Assembly: GCF_029582805.1 (NCBI RefSeq)
Contig: NZ_JAKKUT010000002.1
Span: 954,001-1,018,000 of the forward strand
From: Candidatus Synechococcus calcipolaris G9
GTDB lineage: Bacteria > Cyanobacteriota > Cyanobacteriia > Thermosynechococcales > Thermosynechococcaceae
Reading direction: 5' to 3'
Length of the DNA: 64,000 nucleotides
The position numbers and the translations under genes were made by a program. The notes under the pieces are model-generated. The model worked only from the letters and a program-made list of their open reading frames with translations. It did no database searches and was not told the origin of the DNA. The first letter of the stretch is position 1. Each line of letters opens with the position of its first letter. Positions 10,130 to 21,419 of the stretch are shown piece after piece.

Positions 10130-10519
10130 ATGGATTACATCTACCATCTTAGTAACGCCAGTCTAACCCTGCGTGTGGTGCAATTTTTGCATGAATATGC
10201 CAAACTTCCGGTTCAGTTTGTCACAGTCATTCATCAAGTTGACGGTTGGGTGGTGAGGGTCAAAATGCTCTCCCCCCTAACAGACCAACAGGCAGGAAAT
10301 TTTAGTGCCTTCTTAAATGAGCTAGGTTTTGCCTATATACCAGGCATTTCACTAAAAATGGCCCTCTGGGCCCTAGAGACCGGCCAACCCATTGTTGAGG
10401 TGATGCGTCGCTATCAAGTGGCGATCGTTGCCCACGGTTGTCCTGATTTTGAAGATATTGAAGCCTTCCGTAAGCAGTTTATTCAGGGCCTTGGCTACTG
10501 TCCCGAAACTTTAGCCTAA
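10130..10519 (+). CDS. Conserved hypothetical protein
   Basis: A 129-residue soluble protein starting MDYIYHLSNASLTLRVVQFL. The ATG at 10130 is preferred because an AGAGG ribosome-binding sequence precedes it and the frame upstream (to 10019) is not protein-like. The order of strands and helices (LPVQFVTVIHQVDGWVVRVKML, then a helix) suggests a compact alpha/beta fold. No family is recognised. It converges with gyrB, and a HIP1-armed hairpin (10555-10587) lies between the two. Confidence 0.68.
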   Translation: MDYIYHLSNASLTLRVVQFLHEYAKLPVQFVTVIHQVDGWVVRVKMLSPLTDQQAGNFSAFLNELGFAYIPGISLKMALWALETGQPIVEVMRRYQVAIVAHGCPDFEDIEAFRKQFIQGLGYCPETLA

Positions 10520-10554
10520 TTGAACGACGGGTCTAATGATTGGGGAATTTGAGG

Positions 10555-10587
10555 GGGCGATCGCGGGGGACGTTTGTGCGATCGCCC
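10555..10587. terminator. Hairpin with HIP1 arms between convergent genes
   Basis: A perfect 10-bp inverted repeat, GGGCGATCGC (10555-10564) and GCGATCGCCC (10578-10587), with a 13-base loop, made from two HIP1 sites. It lies between the stops of the 129-residue gene and gyrB. There is no T-run, so it is not a classical terminator. It could still act as a bidirectional stop or RNA-stabilising stem. Confidence 0.4.
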
Positions 10588-10623
10588 ATTGAACATTCAG
10601 TATCTTAGATATCTAACAATATC

Positions 10624-13860
<3,237 letters not shown>

Positions 13861-13985
13861 CTAACTGCGACTAGAATCAAGCTAGGTCTAGATAAACCTA
13901 AGGAAATAACAAATCCGACCTAAATTTTAGCACAGAAGGGTTACAGGCGATTCTAGTAATTTTAGAGGCATTAATTGAATAGGGG

Positions 13986-14897
13986 ATGGAACCGGGGTTA
14001 ATTGTCATTGGTGGAGCTACAGCCACGGGCAAGACTCGTTTGGCGATCGCCCTGGCCCAGGCCTGTCATACGGTTATTTTGAATGCCGATTCCCGCCAAG
14101 TCTACCGGGGACTAGATATTGGCACGGCCAAGCCTTCACCCCAGGAGCAGCAGCAGGTTCCCCATTACCTTTTAGATCTGTGTCCACCGGATCGTACCTT
14201 TACCCTGGCGGATTATCAAACCCAGGCCCAGGACTTGATCACCACCTTACATGGCCAGGGAATTACGCCTATTTTAGTCGGTGGTACCGGCCTCTATATC
14301 CGCTCCATTACCCAAGGGTTGGGCATTCCTCGTGTGCCTCCCCACCCTGTCCTGCGATCGCAGTTATCGGCCCTGGGTCAAGATTTGATTTATCAATGGT
14401 TAGGCAACATTGATCCAGCGGCAACCCAACGGATTCACCCCCACGATCGGGTGCGTACTTTACGGGCCCTAGAAGTCTACTATGTCACCGGGGAACCGCT
14501 AACCCGTCAGCAAAGGGCTTATCCCCCCGCCTACCGGATTGATTATTTTTATCTGGAGCCGCCTCCCTTGGACATCTATCGCCAGATACTGCATCAACGA
14601 ACGGAGCAGATGCTTGAGATGGGTTGGTTGACAGAAATTCAAAACCTAGGGGCCACCTACGGCCGGGATTTACCGCTACTGAGCACCCTGGGCTATCGGG
14701 AAATGGGGCAATATCTCTGGGGTGATCTTTCCTTGAATGAGGCGATCGCGGCGACTGTTAACCACACCCGTCAATTTGGTAAACGTCAATGTACCTGGTT
14801 TCGCTCTGAGACCCGGGCGATCGCCCTAGGATGGCCCAGCGATGTCAGAGTCCTCCTTGACCACCTGAAAACGTCTGGAACATTAGCTCAAAATTAA
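13986..14897 (+). CDS. miaA: tRNA dimethylallyltransferase
   Basis: Adds a dimethylallyl group to N6 of A37 in tRNAs reading UNN codons (cytosol). The 303-residue length is normal. The P-loop GGATATGKT lies at residues 8-16, followed by NADSRQVYRGLDIGTAKP and the family block LVGGTGLYIRSITQGL. The C-terminal segment includes the tRNA-recognition part TRQFGKRQCTWFRSE. It is divergent from gyrB and converges with the ABC permease (15 bases between stops). Confidence 0.97.
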   Translation: MEPGLIVIGGATATGKTRLAIALAQACHTVILNADSRQVYRGLDIGTAKPSPQEQQQVPHYLLDLCPPDRTFTLADYQTQAQDLITTLHGQGITPILVGGTGLYIRSITQGLGIPRVPPHPVLRSQLSALGQDLIYQWLGNIDPAATQRIHPHDRVRTLRALEVYYVTGEPLTRQQRAYPPAYRIDYFYLEPPPLDIYRQILHQRTEQMLEMGWLTEIQNLGATYGRDLPLLSTLGYREMGQYLWGDLSLNEAIAATVNHTRQFGKRQCTWFRSETRAIALGWPSDVRVLLDHLKTSGTLAQN

Positions 14898-14912
14898 ACT
14901 AGAGATCAAAAT

Positions 14913-15929
14913 TTATTCCAGACGGCGACTCATGCGTGAGAGACCAAAGCAAAATAGCCAGTAGATCATGCCAATAAATAAATACACTTCGTTGTATCGA
15001 CCTAAAAACTGGGGTTGGGCCAAAACAGAGCGGGCAATACCCGTCAGTTCTAAGAGGGCAAAAAGGGACAAGAGGGCTGTGTCCTTAAAGAGGGCAATAA
15101 ACTGACCAGCGATCGCCGGAATGGCAATCCGTAGGGCCTGGGGTAAAACCACTAAACCTAAGGTCAGTAGCGGATTTAAGCCTAGAGACTGGGCGGCTTC
15201 CGTCTGTCCCTTAGGAATGGCCTGTAATCCCCCTCGCACATTTTCCGCCAGATAGGCCGCATTAAATAACACCAACCCGGCGATCGCCCGCAGGAGCCGA
15301 TCCCATTGCCACCCCTGGGGCAAGACAAGGGGAACCATAATTTGGGCCATAAATAAAATGCCAATCAAGGGGAGACCCCGCACCAGTTCAATATAGCCCG
15401 TACTTAAAAGTTGCAGAATGGGTAACTCCTGACGTTGGCGGGCCACGGCCAAGGCCACCCCCAGGGGAAAGGCCAATACCGTACTGCTAAAGGAAACTAA
15501 TAGGGTCAGCAATAAACCATTCCAAAGACTGGTGGGCACCGTTGCCAAGCCCAAACCACCACCAATGAGCCACAGGGCGATCGCCGAAATAAACGGTAAC
15601 GCCAAAAGAATGGAACCTAACCGCCGTTTTTGATGGGCCCAAAGAGCGGTAGCCACCGTGCCCAAAATGAGAACGAGGAGTACCCCCAATCGCCACCATT
15701 GATCCTGGGGATAGCGGCCCACAAAAAAGCGGGGAAAATTCTCCTGAATCACCCCCCACTGGGCTACCCCGAAACTCCAGTGGAGCAGATTGCCCCCACC
15801 CCAAGCAATGAGCAGTAAACACCCCAGGGTTAGGAGGGAATTTAGGGGGCCACTGAATAGATTTTTCCGCAACCATTGGCGAAGGGTAAGGGCAACAACA
15901 GCGGGAGGTAAGGCACTAGATTTGATCAT
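14913..15929 (-). CDS. Polar amino-acid ABC transporter permease (AapM/NatH-like)
   Basis: An inner-membrane permease of the His/Glu/Gln family. The start at 15929 (MIKSSALPPAVV) is preferred, giving 338 residues and leaving 10 bases after the upstream stop. The open frame continues upstream to 15974 but would overlap that gene. The N-terminus (RKNLFSGPLNSLLTLG) resembles the second permease of general L-amino-acid systems. The BPD-type domain follows, with the cytoplasmic-loop motif EAAQSLGLNP. The partner permease, ATPase and binding protein are not in this window, so the operon is split or the partner genes are elsewhere. Confidence 0.88.
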   Translation of the reverse strand: MIKSSALPPAVVALTLRQWLRKNLFSGPLNSLLTLGCLLLIAWGGGNLLHWSFGVAQWGVIQENFPRFFVGRYPQDQWWRLGVLLVLILGTVATALWAHQKRRLGSILLALPFISAIALWLIGGGLGLATVPTSLWNGLLLTLLVSFSSTVLAFPLGVALAVARQRQELPILQLLSTGYIELVRGLPLIGILFMAQIMVPLVLPQGWQWDRLLRAIAGLVLFNAAYLAENVRGGLQAIPKGQTEAAQSLGLNPLLTLGLVVLPQALRIAIPAIAGQFIALFKDTALLSLFALLELTGIARSVLAQPQFLGRYNEVYLFIGMIYWLFCFGLSRMSRRLE

Positions 15930-15939
15930 GGCGATTTGA

Positions 15940-17649
15940 TCATGGCAGCCAACGGGCATGGAGTCCTGGGGCAACTAACTCCGGTGATTTAATCGTTAGG
16001 ACATCGGTTTCTGGATTGTAGTCGAGGGGAAGAAGCCAAATATCCTGCTGGGATGGTTCTGGTACTGCCAATTCCGTAGAGTCTCGTTCCAGTTTCTGAA
16101 GTTCTGATTCTTCGTTAGCCAAGACGGGTAGCATGGCGTTAGTCAGGGTATAGGGTTCAGCGGCAGGGGATTCTGGGCTATAGGATTGGTTTTCAAGGTA
16201 GGGATTTTCCAAGAACCAATCGGTCATGTCATCCCGAGGCGGTTCAATCGCAAGTTCCTCTAAATCCCCATCCAGATAATCTTCAGGGGCACTGGTGGGA
16301 CTAAATTCTTGGCTCCCTTGCTGTTCTAGGGGAGATGCTTGGCTGCGATCAAATGCAATGGCGGAGCCATCGGGGGCAAGGCTAATTTGAATTTCCTGAT
16401 ATTGGTTAAATTCCAGCAGTCGGGTGACAGATCCATCTTCCAAATCGATCAGCACAAGGTAGGGCTGTTCCCGATAGTCTTGATCCTCCGTCAATTCAGT
16501 GAGGACACAGTAGAGAAATTTACCTAGGGGATCAAAGGCAGCAGTCAGCAAAGAACCGTTGGTTTGCAAAAGTTCCCTGGATACGCCTTGGTTATTGACG
16601 AGGAATAGGGAGCGGCTAAAATCTGGATTAAATCGCACTAGGGCGGCGGTGCGGCCATCCCGACTAAAGCCGAGAACCATGCCAAACTGGGGCAAAAAGT
16701 CTAACTGACTGGTGGTGGTCTGCTGACCATCTAGGGGTGAGAGGGCAATCCCCTGGCCTTGGGCAATCACCAGGGTTTCATTATCCGGTGCAATTTGAAA
16801 GTCTCCGGCAGCCACTTGATCTAAGCGGCGAGGTTGATAGCGGCGATTCAAGGCCCATAGAGAGGTTTCATTCAGATTTTGGCGATTGACCCGCTGAACC
16901 ACAATGGTTTGACCGTCGGCAGAAAGATCAAACTTGAGAATTTGGAAGTCCCGATTATCTAAGATGAGTTCGATTTGACCCGGTTCAATGGGGGATCCCT
17001 TGGGTTGCTCGGGGGCATTGAAATACAGGCCAGTGGATGCGGTGTAGAGTTGGGGGTCAAAACCATTGCCATTGTCCCGATCTGTGGCGGAAAAGAGGAT
17101 GCGATCGCCAGCGGGATAGGGCTGAAAATCAAACACCCGTAGTTCGGGAGGAGTCAGAAATATCTTTTTTTGGAGTGTAAGATTGTTGAGGATTAGGCGA
17201 CCCTCCTCTACCCCGGTTCCCAGGTACACTAAAGCCCGATCTCGGCTGCGGAATTGTCCCTGGAAGGGCTGCATATCCGTTGGATTAGTGTTGGAGGTAG
17301 CCCCCTCTAGCTTCAATTGGAACGCCTGGCCGTAGGGGATGGGTTGCAGGAGGGTATAGGCAAGGCGACGACCCGACCAACTCACTTTACCGGGGAGGGG
17401 CGGATCAATCACTAAGTTTTCCTGCACCGAAGGCCAATCCATCTGGCGATTGAAACTGAGAATAAAGGCTTTATCTTCGGCTCCCACCTGCCGATCTTGC
17501 CAGCTAAACTCCCGCACCTGGGGCAAGGTTTGATCCCCTCCCCACAGCAACAACAAGGTCAGCACAAAGGCGATCGCCAAGACGGACAGGGCTGCCCTAT
17601 CTAGGGGTTGGGGAAAGGTACGGGACGGAGATCGACGCAAACTATACAT
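15940..17649 (-). CDS. Membrane-anchored Ig-like plus beta-propeller-like protein
   Basis: A 569-residue protein with an N-terminal cytoplasmic tail rich in Arg and one membrane segment (about 21-37). Next comes an Ig-like (SbsA-type) domain of about 90 residues containing the ILSFNRQMDWPSVQENL pattern. A long region (about 140-430) of repeated beta motifs with aspartate turns (FSRDGRTAALVRF, LAPDGSAIAFDRS) looks like a TolB/WD-type propeller. An acidic low-complexity linker follows (about 440-520). It should face the periplasm. Function is unknown. Only 10 bases separate it from the amino-acid permease, so the two are likely cotranscribed. Confidence 0.75.
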   Translation of the reverse strand: MYSLRRSPSRTFPQPLDRAALSVLAIAFVLTLLLLWGGDQTLPQVREFSWQDRQVGAEDKAFILSFNRQMDWPSVQENLVIDPPLPGKVSWSGRRLAYTLLQPIPYGQAFQLKLEGATSNTNPTDMQPFQGQFRSRDRALVYLGTGVEEGRLILNNLTLQKKIFLTPPELRVFDFQPYPAGDRILFSATDRDNGNGFDPQLYTASTGLYFNAPEQPKGSPIEPGQIELILDNRDFQILKFDLSADGQTIVVQRVNRQNLNETSLWALNRRYQPRRLDQVAAGDFQIAPDNETLVIAQGQGIALSPLDGQQTTTSQLDFLPQFGMVLGFSRDGRTAALVRFNPDFSRSLFLVNNQGVSRELLQTNGSLLTAAFDPLGKFLYCVLTELTEDQDYREQPYLVLIDLEDGSVTRLLEFNQYQEIQISLAPDGSAIAFDRSQASPLEQQGSQEFSPTSAPEDYLDGDLEELAIEPPRDDMTDWFLENPYLENQSYSPESPAAEPYTLTNAMLPVLANEESELQKLERDSTELAVPEPSQQDIWLLPLDYNPETDVLTIKSPELVAPGLHARWLP

Positions 17650-17704
17650 AAACTATAGGAGTGAGAGTGATTTGAGGGTTCGCTAGACCATCGAACAGGG
17701 TAAA

Positions 17705-18862
17705 TTAGGGGCTGTACCAGAGCTCCTCAATGGCTTGAATCACTTCTTGGGCCTGGGCTTGGGTCTCAAGCAGCACCGTAATATGCCCTAGTTTCCGGCC
17801 GGGGTAGGCCTGGTTCTTACCATACCAGTGCAGATGGGCATTAGGAATTTTAGCCAGTTCATTACATTTTTGTTCATAGTCAATGGTGATGCCCTCCGGC
17901 GCAGCATAGCCCAAGAGATTGACCATCACCGCCCCGTTTGCCGTCAGAGTAGTTTCCCCTAAGGGTTGCTCCGTAATTGCCCGTAAATGCTGCTGAAACT
18001 GACTGGTGGTACAGGCATCCAGGGTATAGTGACCTGAATTATGAGTACGGGGGGCCACTTCATTGATTAACACCTGCTGATCCACCAGGAAAAATTCAAT
18101 GCCAAACACGCCCACCGCTTCAAGGCTCTTCAAAAGTTTATCGGTCATCCCATAAATTTCACTGGCGATCGCCTCCGAAATATCCGCAGGCGCAATCACC
18201 CGCCGACAAACTTGATTTTCCTGCTGGGTTTCTACAATCGGATAAAGGGCAATATCCCCCTTCGGGGAACGAGCCGCAATTATCGCCAGTTCCTTATCAA
18301 AGGAAACACAGGCCTCCATCAAATAAAACTGGGAGGGGGGATGTTCCCAGGCAAAGGCCTGCCAATCCTTCTCATCCCGGATAATAAAGGTGCCCTGACC
18401 ATCGTAACCATGGCGGCGGGACTTCAGGACAAAGGGAAATAGACAGTCTTTAGGTAGAGATTGGCCCCGAAATAGGGAAAACTCCGGCACGGGCAAGCCC
18501 AACTCTTGGAGGTAACACCGTTGTTGGTACTTATCCAAAAGGGGGGCCAGGGTGGATAGATCGGGATAAAAACGAACCCCCTGTATTGCTAGGGCACTGA
18601 GGGCGTTGAGATCAATGAACTCATTTTCAAAGGTAATGACTTCACAGGCTTCCGCGAGTTGAGCCGTAGCGTGAATATCATCTAAGGGAGCATAAATAAC
18701 CTCATGGGCAACGGAAACCGCTGGATCCGTACTCTGGGGTGTTTGAACTATTAGGTCTAAATCCAGCGACTGAGCCGCCTGCCCTAACATTTGGGCTAAC
18801 TGTCCACCACCAATGACACCAATCTGTCGGGTCACGTTGCTTTTCTCCAATTTTTCTAACAC
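17705..18862 (-). CDS. purK: 5-(carboxyamino)imidazole ribonucleotide synthase
   Basis: ATP- and bicarbonate-dependent carboxylation of AIR in purine biosynthesis (cytosol). The 385 residues form an ATP-grasp enzyme. The N-terminal motif is GVIGGGQLAQMLGQAA (near residue 16). A central Lys/Arg-rich ATP-binding region (FVLKSRRHGYDGQG) and the INEVAPRTHNSGHYT block complete the fold. The ATG at 18862 puts about 15 residues before the conserved glycine motif. Its promoter would lie close to the scar of remnants upstream. Confidence 0.96.
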   Translation of the reverse strand: MLEKLEKSNVTRQIGVIGGGQLAQMLGQAAQSLDLDLIVQTPQSTDPAVSVAHEVIYAPLDDIHATAQLAEACEVITFENEFIDLNALSALAIQGVRFYPDLSTLAPLLDKYQQRCYLQELGLPVPEFSLFRGQSLPKDCLFPFVLKSRRHGYDGQGTFIIRDEKDWQAFAWEHPPSQFYLMEACVSFDKELAIIAARSPKGDIALYPIVETQQENQVCRRVIAPADISEAIASEIYGMTDKLLKSLEAVGVFGIEFFLVDQQVLINEVAPRTHNSGHYTLDACTTSQFQQHLRAITEQPLGETTLTANGAVMVNLLGYAAPEGITIDYEQKCNELAKIPNAHLHWYGKNQAYPGRKLGHITVLLETQAQAQEVIQAIEELWYSP

Positions 18863-18940
18863 TATTTAGCGATAAAGTATAGCGATAAACCATTATGCCG
18901 AACGGTTTAGTTTGACGGACACCTCTCCCTATTGTCATAT

Positions 18941-19027
18941 TCAACGCAGTTGTGTCAACATCCGGTCAAAGTCTTGGGCAATCTGAGACCAGTTAAAGCG
19001 GTTTAAGGCATGGGTTCGTCCAGTTTC
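18941..19027 (-). pseudogene. C-terminal scrap of a glycosyltransferase-like gene
   Basis: A 28-codon open stretch on the minus strand ends in TGA (18941-18943). Its translation contains RFNWSQIAQDFDRML, which looks like the last helix of a family 1 glycosyltransferase. An in-frame stop precedes it directly, so only the C-terminus remains. Assignment rests on pattern memory of that helix and is tentative. Confidence 0.4.
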
Positions 19028-19122
19028 TCATGGACTGGCACGTGGGGCAGGTCACAGGGGAATCAGACATGGAGGTTCTCGGTGAACGATTTCTCTCATA
19101 TCCTTACATTTTTAGGACTACC
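19028..19122 (-). mobile_element. Possible IS1-type left-end remnant
   Basis: Reading the minus strand from 19122, the sequence begins GGTAGTCC. About 50 bases later it gives an ATG (19070) encoding MSDSPVTCPTCQS, which resembles the zinc-finger N-terminus of IS1-family InsA proteins. It then breaks off against the glycosyltransferase scrap. Only about 95 bases are left. No target duplication or right end is visible. Low-confidence call based on the CPTC motif. Confidence 0.3.
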
Positions 19123-19153
19123 CTTCAATACATACATCCACGCTGACACGACA

Positions 19154-19238
19154 GCTAACACTCGCTTGGAGCGGACTGACAATAGGTGCTAAAGCCATGC
19201 AGAGGTCAGTTACAGCCGCTCAAGCGAACCGTTAGGCT
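19154..19238 (-). repeat. attC-like recombination site of an integron-type cassette
   Basis: An imperfect palindrome in nested blocks. GCTAAC (19154-19159) pairs with GTTAGGC (19231-19237). CGCTTGGAGCGG (19163-19174) pairs with CCGCTCAAGCG (19216-19226) with exactly one unpaired G. ACTGAC (19175-19180) pairs with GTCAGT (19205-19210), around a 24-base loop. Read on the minus strand this is the R''-L''-loop-L'-R' order of attC sites, with R'' = GCCTAAC. The single extrahelical base and unpaired spacers are hallmarks of attC. It lies 22 bases beyond the YhaV stop, as expected for the end of a cassette. Confidence 0.7.
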
Positions 19239-19259
19239 AAATATCGTATTTCGACTAAC

Positions 19260-19757
19260 TTAAATTTCGGTTTCAACAGCTTTCTGTAAACGGTTCATTG
19301 CATACTTTGCCTCGTTGAATAAGTCGTTCCAATCATCTGGAGGATGACCACTCTCTAGCATTTTCCTAAAAACTCTATAAGCGTCTGTATTACTCTCATA
19401 GGATCGCTTAGAGTTTTCGTCATTGACCCAAGCGAGGAGAATGATTTTACTCGCTTGATGGTATCGGAAAAATAGTCGGTATTGCTGAAAAAATTTAGCT
19501 CTAAACCAGTGCTTGTAATCATCTCCAAGCGTCGCCCCCTGTCGATACTCACTACGAGTTGGATCTTGAGGAATAATATCAAAGGCCAACTTTACGATCG
19601 CAGCTAGACGCTTTGTAGCATTTTTCTTTTTATAGTTCTTAGAATCCTTATGACGCAGATGTTCAACCTGGGCCACAAGTTCTTCAAACTGTTCAAGGAA
19701 TAGGGGATGAGCAAATATGTTCCACCCATGAATCACTAGGGGTTGTTCTACGGGCAA
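19260..19757 (-). CDS. yhaV: YhaV-family toxin of a type II toxin-antitoxin system
   Basis: A predicted ribosome-dependent RNase of the RelE-like YhaV family, 165 residues. Family features are the N-terminal INGW-like HGWNIFAHPLFLEQFEEL, the basic central helix, YRQGATLGDDYKHWFRAKFFQQYRLFFRY and the C-terminal AWVNDENSKRSYESNTDAYRVFRKML. The start is TTG at 19757, two bases after the antitoxin stop, so translation is coupled. It is the second gene of the prlF-yhaV pair, inside the predicted cassette. AT content is higher than in the flanking purK and htrA genes, consistent with transfer. Confidence 0.9.
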   Translation of the reverse strand: MPVEQPLVIHGWNIFAHPLFLEQFEELVAQVEHLRHKDSKNYKKKNATKRLAAIVKLAFDIIPQDPTRSEYRQGATLGDDYKHWFRAKFFQQYRLFFRYHQASKIILLAWVNDENSKRSYESNTDAYRVFRKMLESGHPPDDWNDLFNEAKYAMNRLQKAVETEI

Positions 19758-19759
19758 CC

Positions 19760-20092
19760 TTATTCGTCCTCATCCGAGAGTGGTGCCTCAAGATCGAGAT
19801 CAATACCAGCGACTAGGGATTGAACATGGCTGACTAGGCTAGAACTCAACACTTGTAATTGTTGAGGGTGTTTTTCCATATCCCGTGCGAGAAAATTCAG
19901 AAATTCCCCAAGCACTGGATCACTTTTTGTTGACTCAGCCCGCGAGATCCATACTTTACCGTCAGGCTCTATGGTATAGCAAATTTTATCGCGCTTATTC
20001 AAGCCAAGAGCTTTGCGAACAGGATCGGGGACTGTCGTCTGGTAACGGTCAGTAAGGGTAGATTCTGGAAGTGGGGCTGACGTTGTAGCCAT
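19760..20092 (-). CDS. prlF: PrlF-family (AbrB-fold) antitoxin
   Basis: The antitoxin and expected autorepressor for YhaV, 110 residues. The AbrB-type swapped-hairpin motif lies near the N-terminus (ESTLTDRYQTTVPDPVRKAL). The C-terminal half is acidic (GIDLDLEAPLSDEDE) and should neutralise the toxin. The ATG at 20092 is chosen because AGG sits just upstream and the AbrB domain begins about 10 residues in. The frame stays open to 20221, but those residues cross the cassette boundary and do not look coding. Confidence 0.88.
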   Translation of the reverse strand: MATTSAPLPESTLTDRYQTTVPDPVRKALGLNKRDKICYTIEPDGKVWISRAESTKSDPVLGEFLNFLARDMEKHPQQLQVLSSSLVSHVQSLVAGIDLDLEAPLSDEDE

Positions 20093-20217
20093 AGCGACCT
20101 TTAAGCCTGTCTGTAAAACTATACATGAATGATAATGCAATTGCATTGTCTTGTCGAGCGTGAAGCCACTGGGCCTACAGCCTAACGGCAAAGTTGTGCG
20201 GTGGCAGACAACCCCTG

Positions 20218-21351
20218 TCACTCAGAAAGCTCCGATGGCTCCACGCTAAAGGTCAGATTTTGTTGCTGCCGCTTGATCTCCAGACTGATTTTTTCCCCCA
20301 GACGGGTTGATTCAACAATGCCTTGAATTTGTTGGGGGTTTGGCTGGTTGACATCATTGATTTTGGCAACCCAATCCCCTGGTTGCAGCCCGGCCCGGGC
20401 CGCTGGAGAGTTAGGAATCACACCCACAATTAATGTGCCTTGTTCCTGGGTAATCTGCCACTGGGGATTTTCCTGGTTGATCTGCTCCCGCAGCGTTTTG
20501 TTAAGCCCGACCATGCGAATGCCCAGGTAGAGGTGCAATGCTCTGCCCTGTTCAATAATTTGGTTGGCTACCCGTTGGGCAGTATTAATGGGAATGGCAA
20601 AGCCGAGTCCTTGGGCCCGGGCAATGACGGCTGTATTGACACCAATCACTTGGCCCTGTTGGTTTAGAAGGGGGCCGCCGGAATTACCAGGGTTGATCGC
20701 CGCATCGGTTTGGATAAAGTTGACGCGCTTGTCTGTGGCACCAATTTCATTACTGGAGCGGCCAGTGGCACTAATAATGCCGGCGGTTACTGTGTTACTC
20801 AAGCCCAAGGGATTACCAATGGCGATCGCCCATTCCCCTGGAAACAAGGTATCAGCATTGCCAATGGGTGGTGTGGGTAAATTATCCGCCGGAATTTGAA
20901 TCACTGCAATATCCGTCAAGGAATCGGCCCCTAGCACTTCACCATCAAACTGGCGGCCATCGGGCAATGTGACCCGCACTTGGCTGGCTCCTTCAACCAC
21001 ATGGGCATTGGTGAGGACTTTACCATCAGAGGAAAAAACAAACCCAGACCCTTTTCCCTGTTGAATTGGGGCATCCGGCTCCATCCAGGGATTAAAGGGG
21101 CGATTACCCTCGGGAGCAGTTCGCGCCGCATCAATACTCACCACCGCTGGGCCAACGCTTTCTACCACTTGGGCAATGAAGTTATTGGGAGAGCCATCCC
21201 CAGAGACGATCGCCGGTAGGGAAGGGGATTCGTCAACATTGGAGGTAAGATCACCTAGCTCTGGAAATTGACCCTGACAACCCAGAAGGGTTAATCCAAT
21301 CACCCCCACGCTAATACCCTTGACCATAGAACTTAGTTGAGAATCATTCAC
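20218..21351 (-). CDS. HtrA-type periplasmic serine protease with PDZ domain
   Basis: An ATP-independent protease/chaperone of the DegP/HhoA class, 377 residues. The N-terminus has a hydrophobic signal with lipobox-like TLLGC (Cys25), suggesting a lipoprotein exported to the periplasm. The trypsin-like domain carries the full triad His117 (TNAHVVEG), Asp147 (SLTDIAV) and Ser224 (GNSGGPL). One PDZ domain follows (about 275-370, NSPAARAGLQPGDWV). It is one of the three usual cyanobacterial paralogues (HtrA/HhoA/HhoB), and I cannot tell which. The predicted cassette lies 32 bases beyond its stop codon. Confidence 0.94.
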   Translation of the reverse strand: MNDSQLSSMVKGISVGVIGLTLLGCQGQFPELGDLTSNVDESPSLPAIVSGDGSPNNFIAQVVESVGPAVVSIDAARTAPEGNRPFNPWMEPDAPIQQGKGSGFVFSSDGKVLTNAHVVEGASQVRVTLPDGRQFDGEVLGADSLTDIAVIQIPADNLPTPPIGNADTLFPGEWAIAIGNPLGLSNTVTAGIISATGRSSNEIGATDKRVNFIQTDAAINPGNSGGPLLNQQGQVIGVNTAVIARAQGLGFAIPINTAQRVANQIIEQGRALHLYLGIRMVGLNKTLREQINQENPQWQITQEQGTLIVGVIPNSPAARAGLQPGDWVAKINDVNQPNPQQIQGIVESTRLGEKISLEIKRQQQNLTFSVEPSELSE

Positions 21352-21419
21352 GCTCGATTAGAACCTGCTATGGGTGTACTGTGAAATATGTCCCCCTTCC
21401 TTACCTATGTTCATTTTTT

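Larger units (their letters stand above)
19159..20185 (-). mobile_element. Integron-type gene cassette carrying prlF-yhaV
   Basis: A 1027-base unit with readable boundaries. The left junction (minus strand) is G|TTAGGCTG at 20186/20185, 93 bases upstream of the antitoxin start. The right junction is the attC at 19154-19238, cut at G|TT (19159/19158). The right-hand box now present is GTTAGCT. Joining the ends of the excised circle would restore GTTAGGCT, a perfect 8-base complement of AGCCTAAC in the attC. That is the outcome expected from attC-mediated insertion at a chromosomal GTT. No integrase gene is present in the window. Confidence 0.6.

Noticed and set aside
20150-20220. Complete attC upstream of the antitoxin
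   Set aside because: Only a right-core GTTAGGC is present; no matching left half was found on either side, so it is interpreted as a cassette junction.
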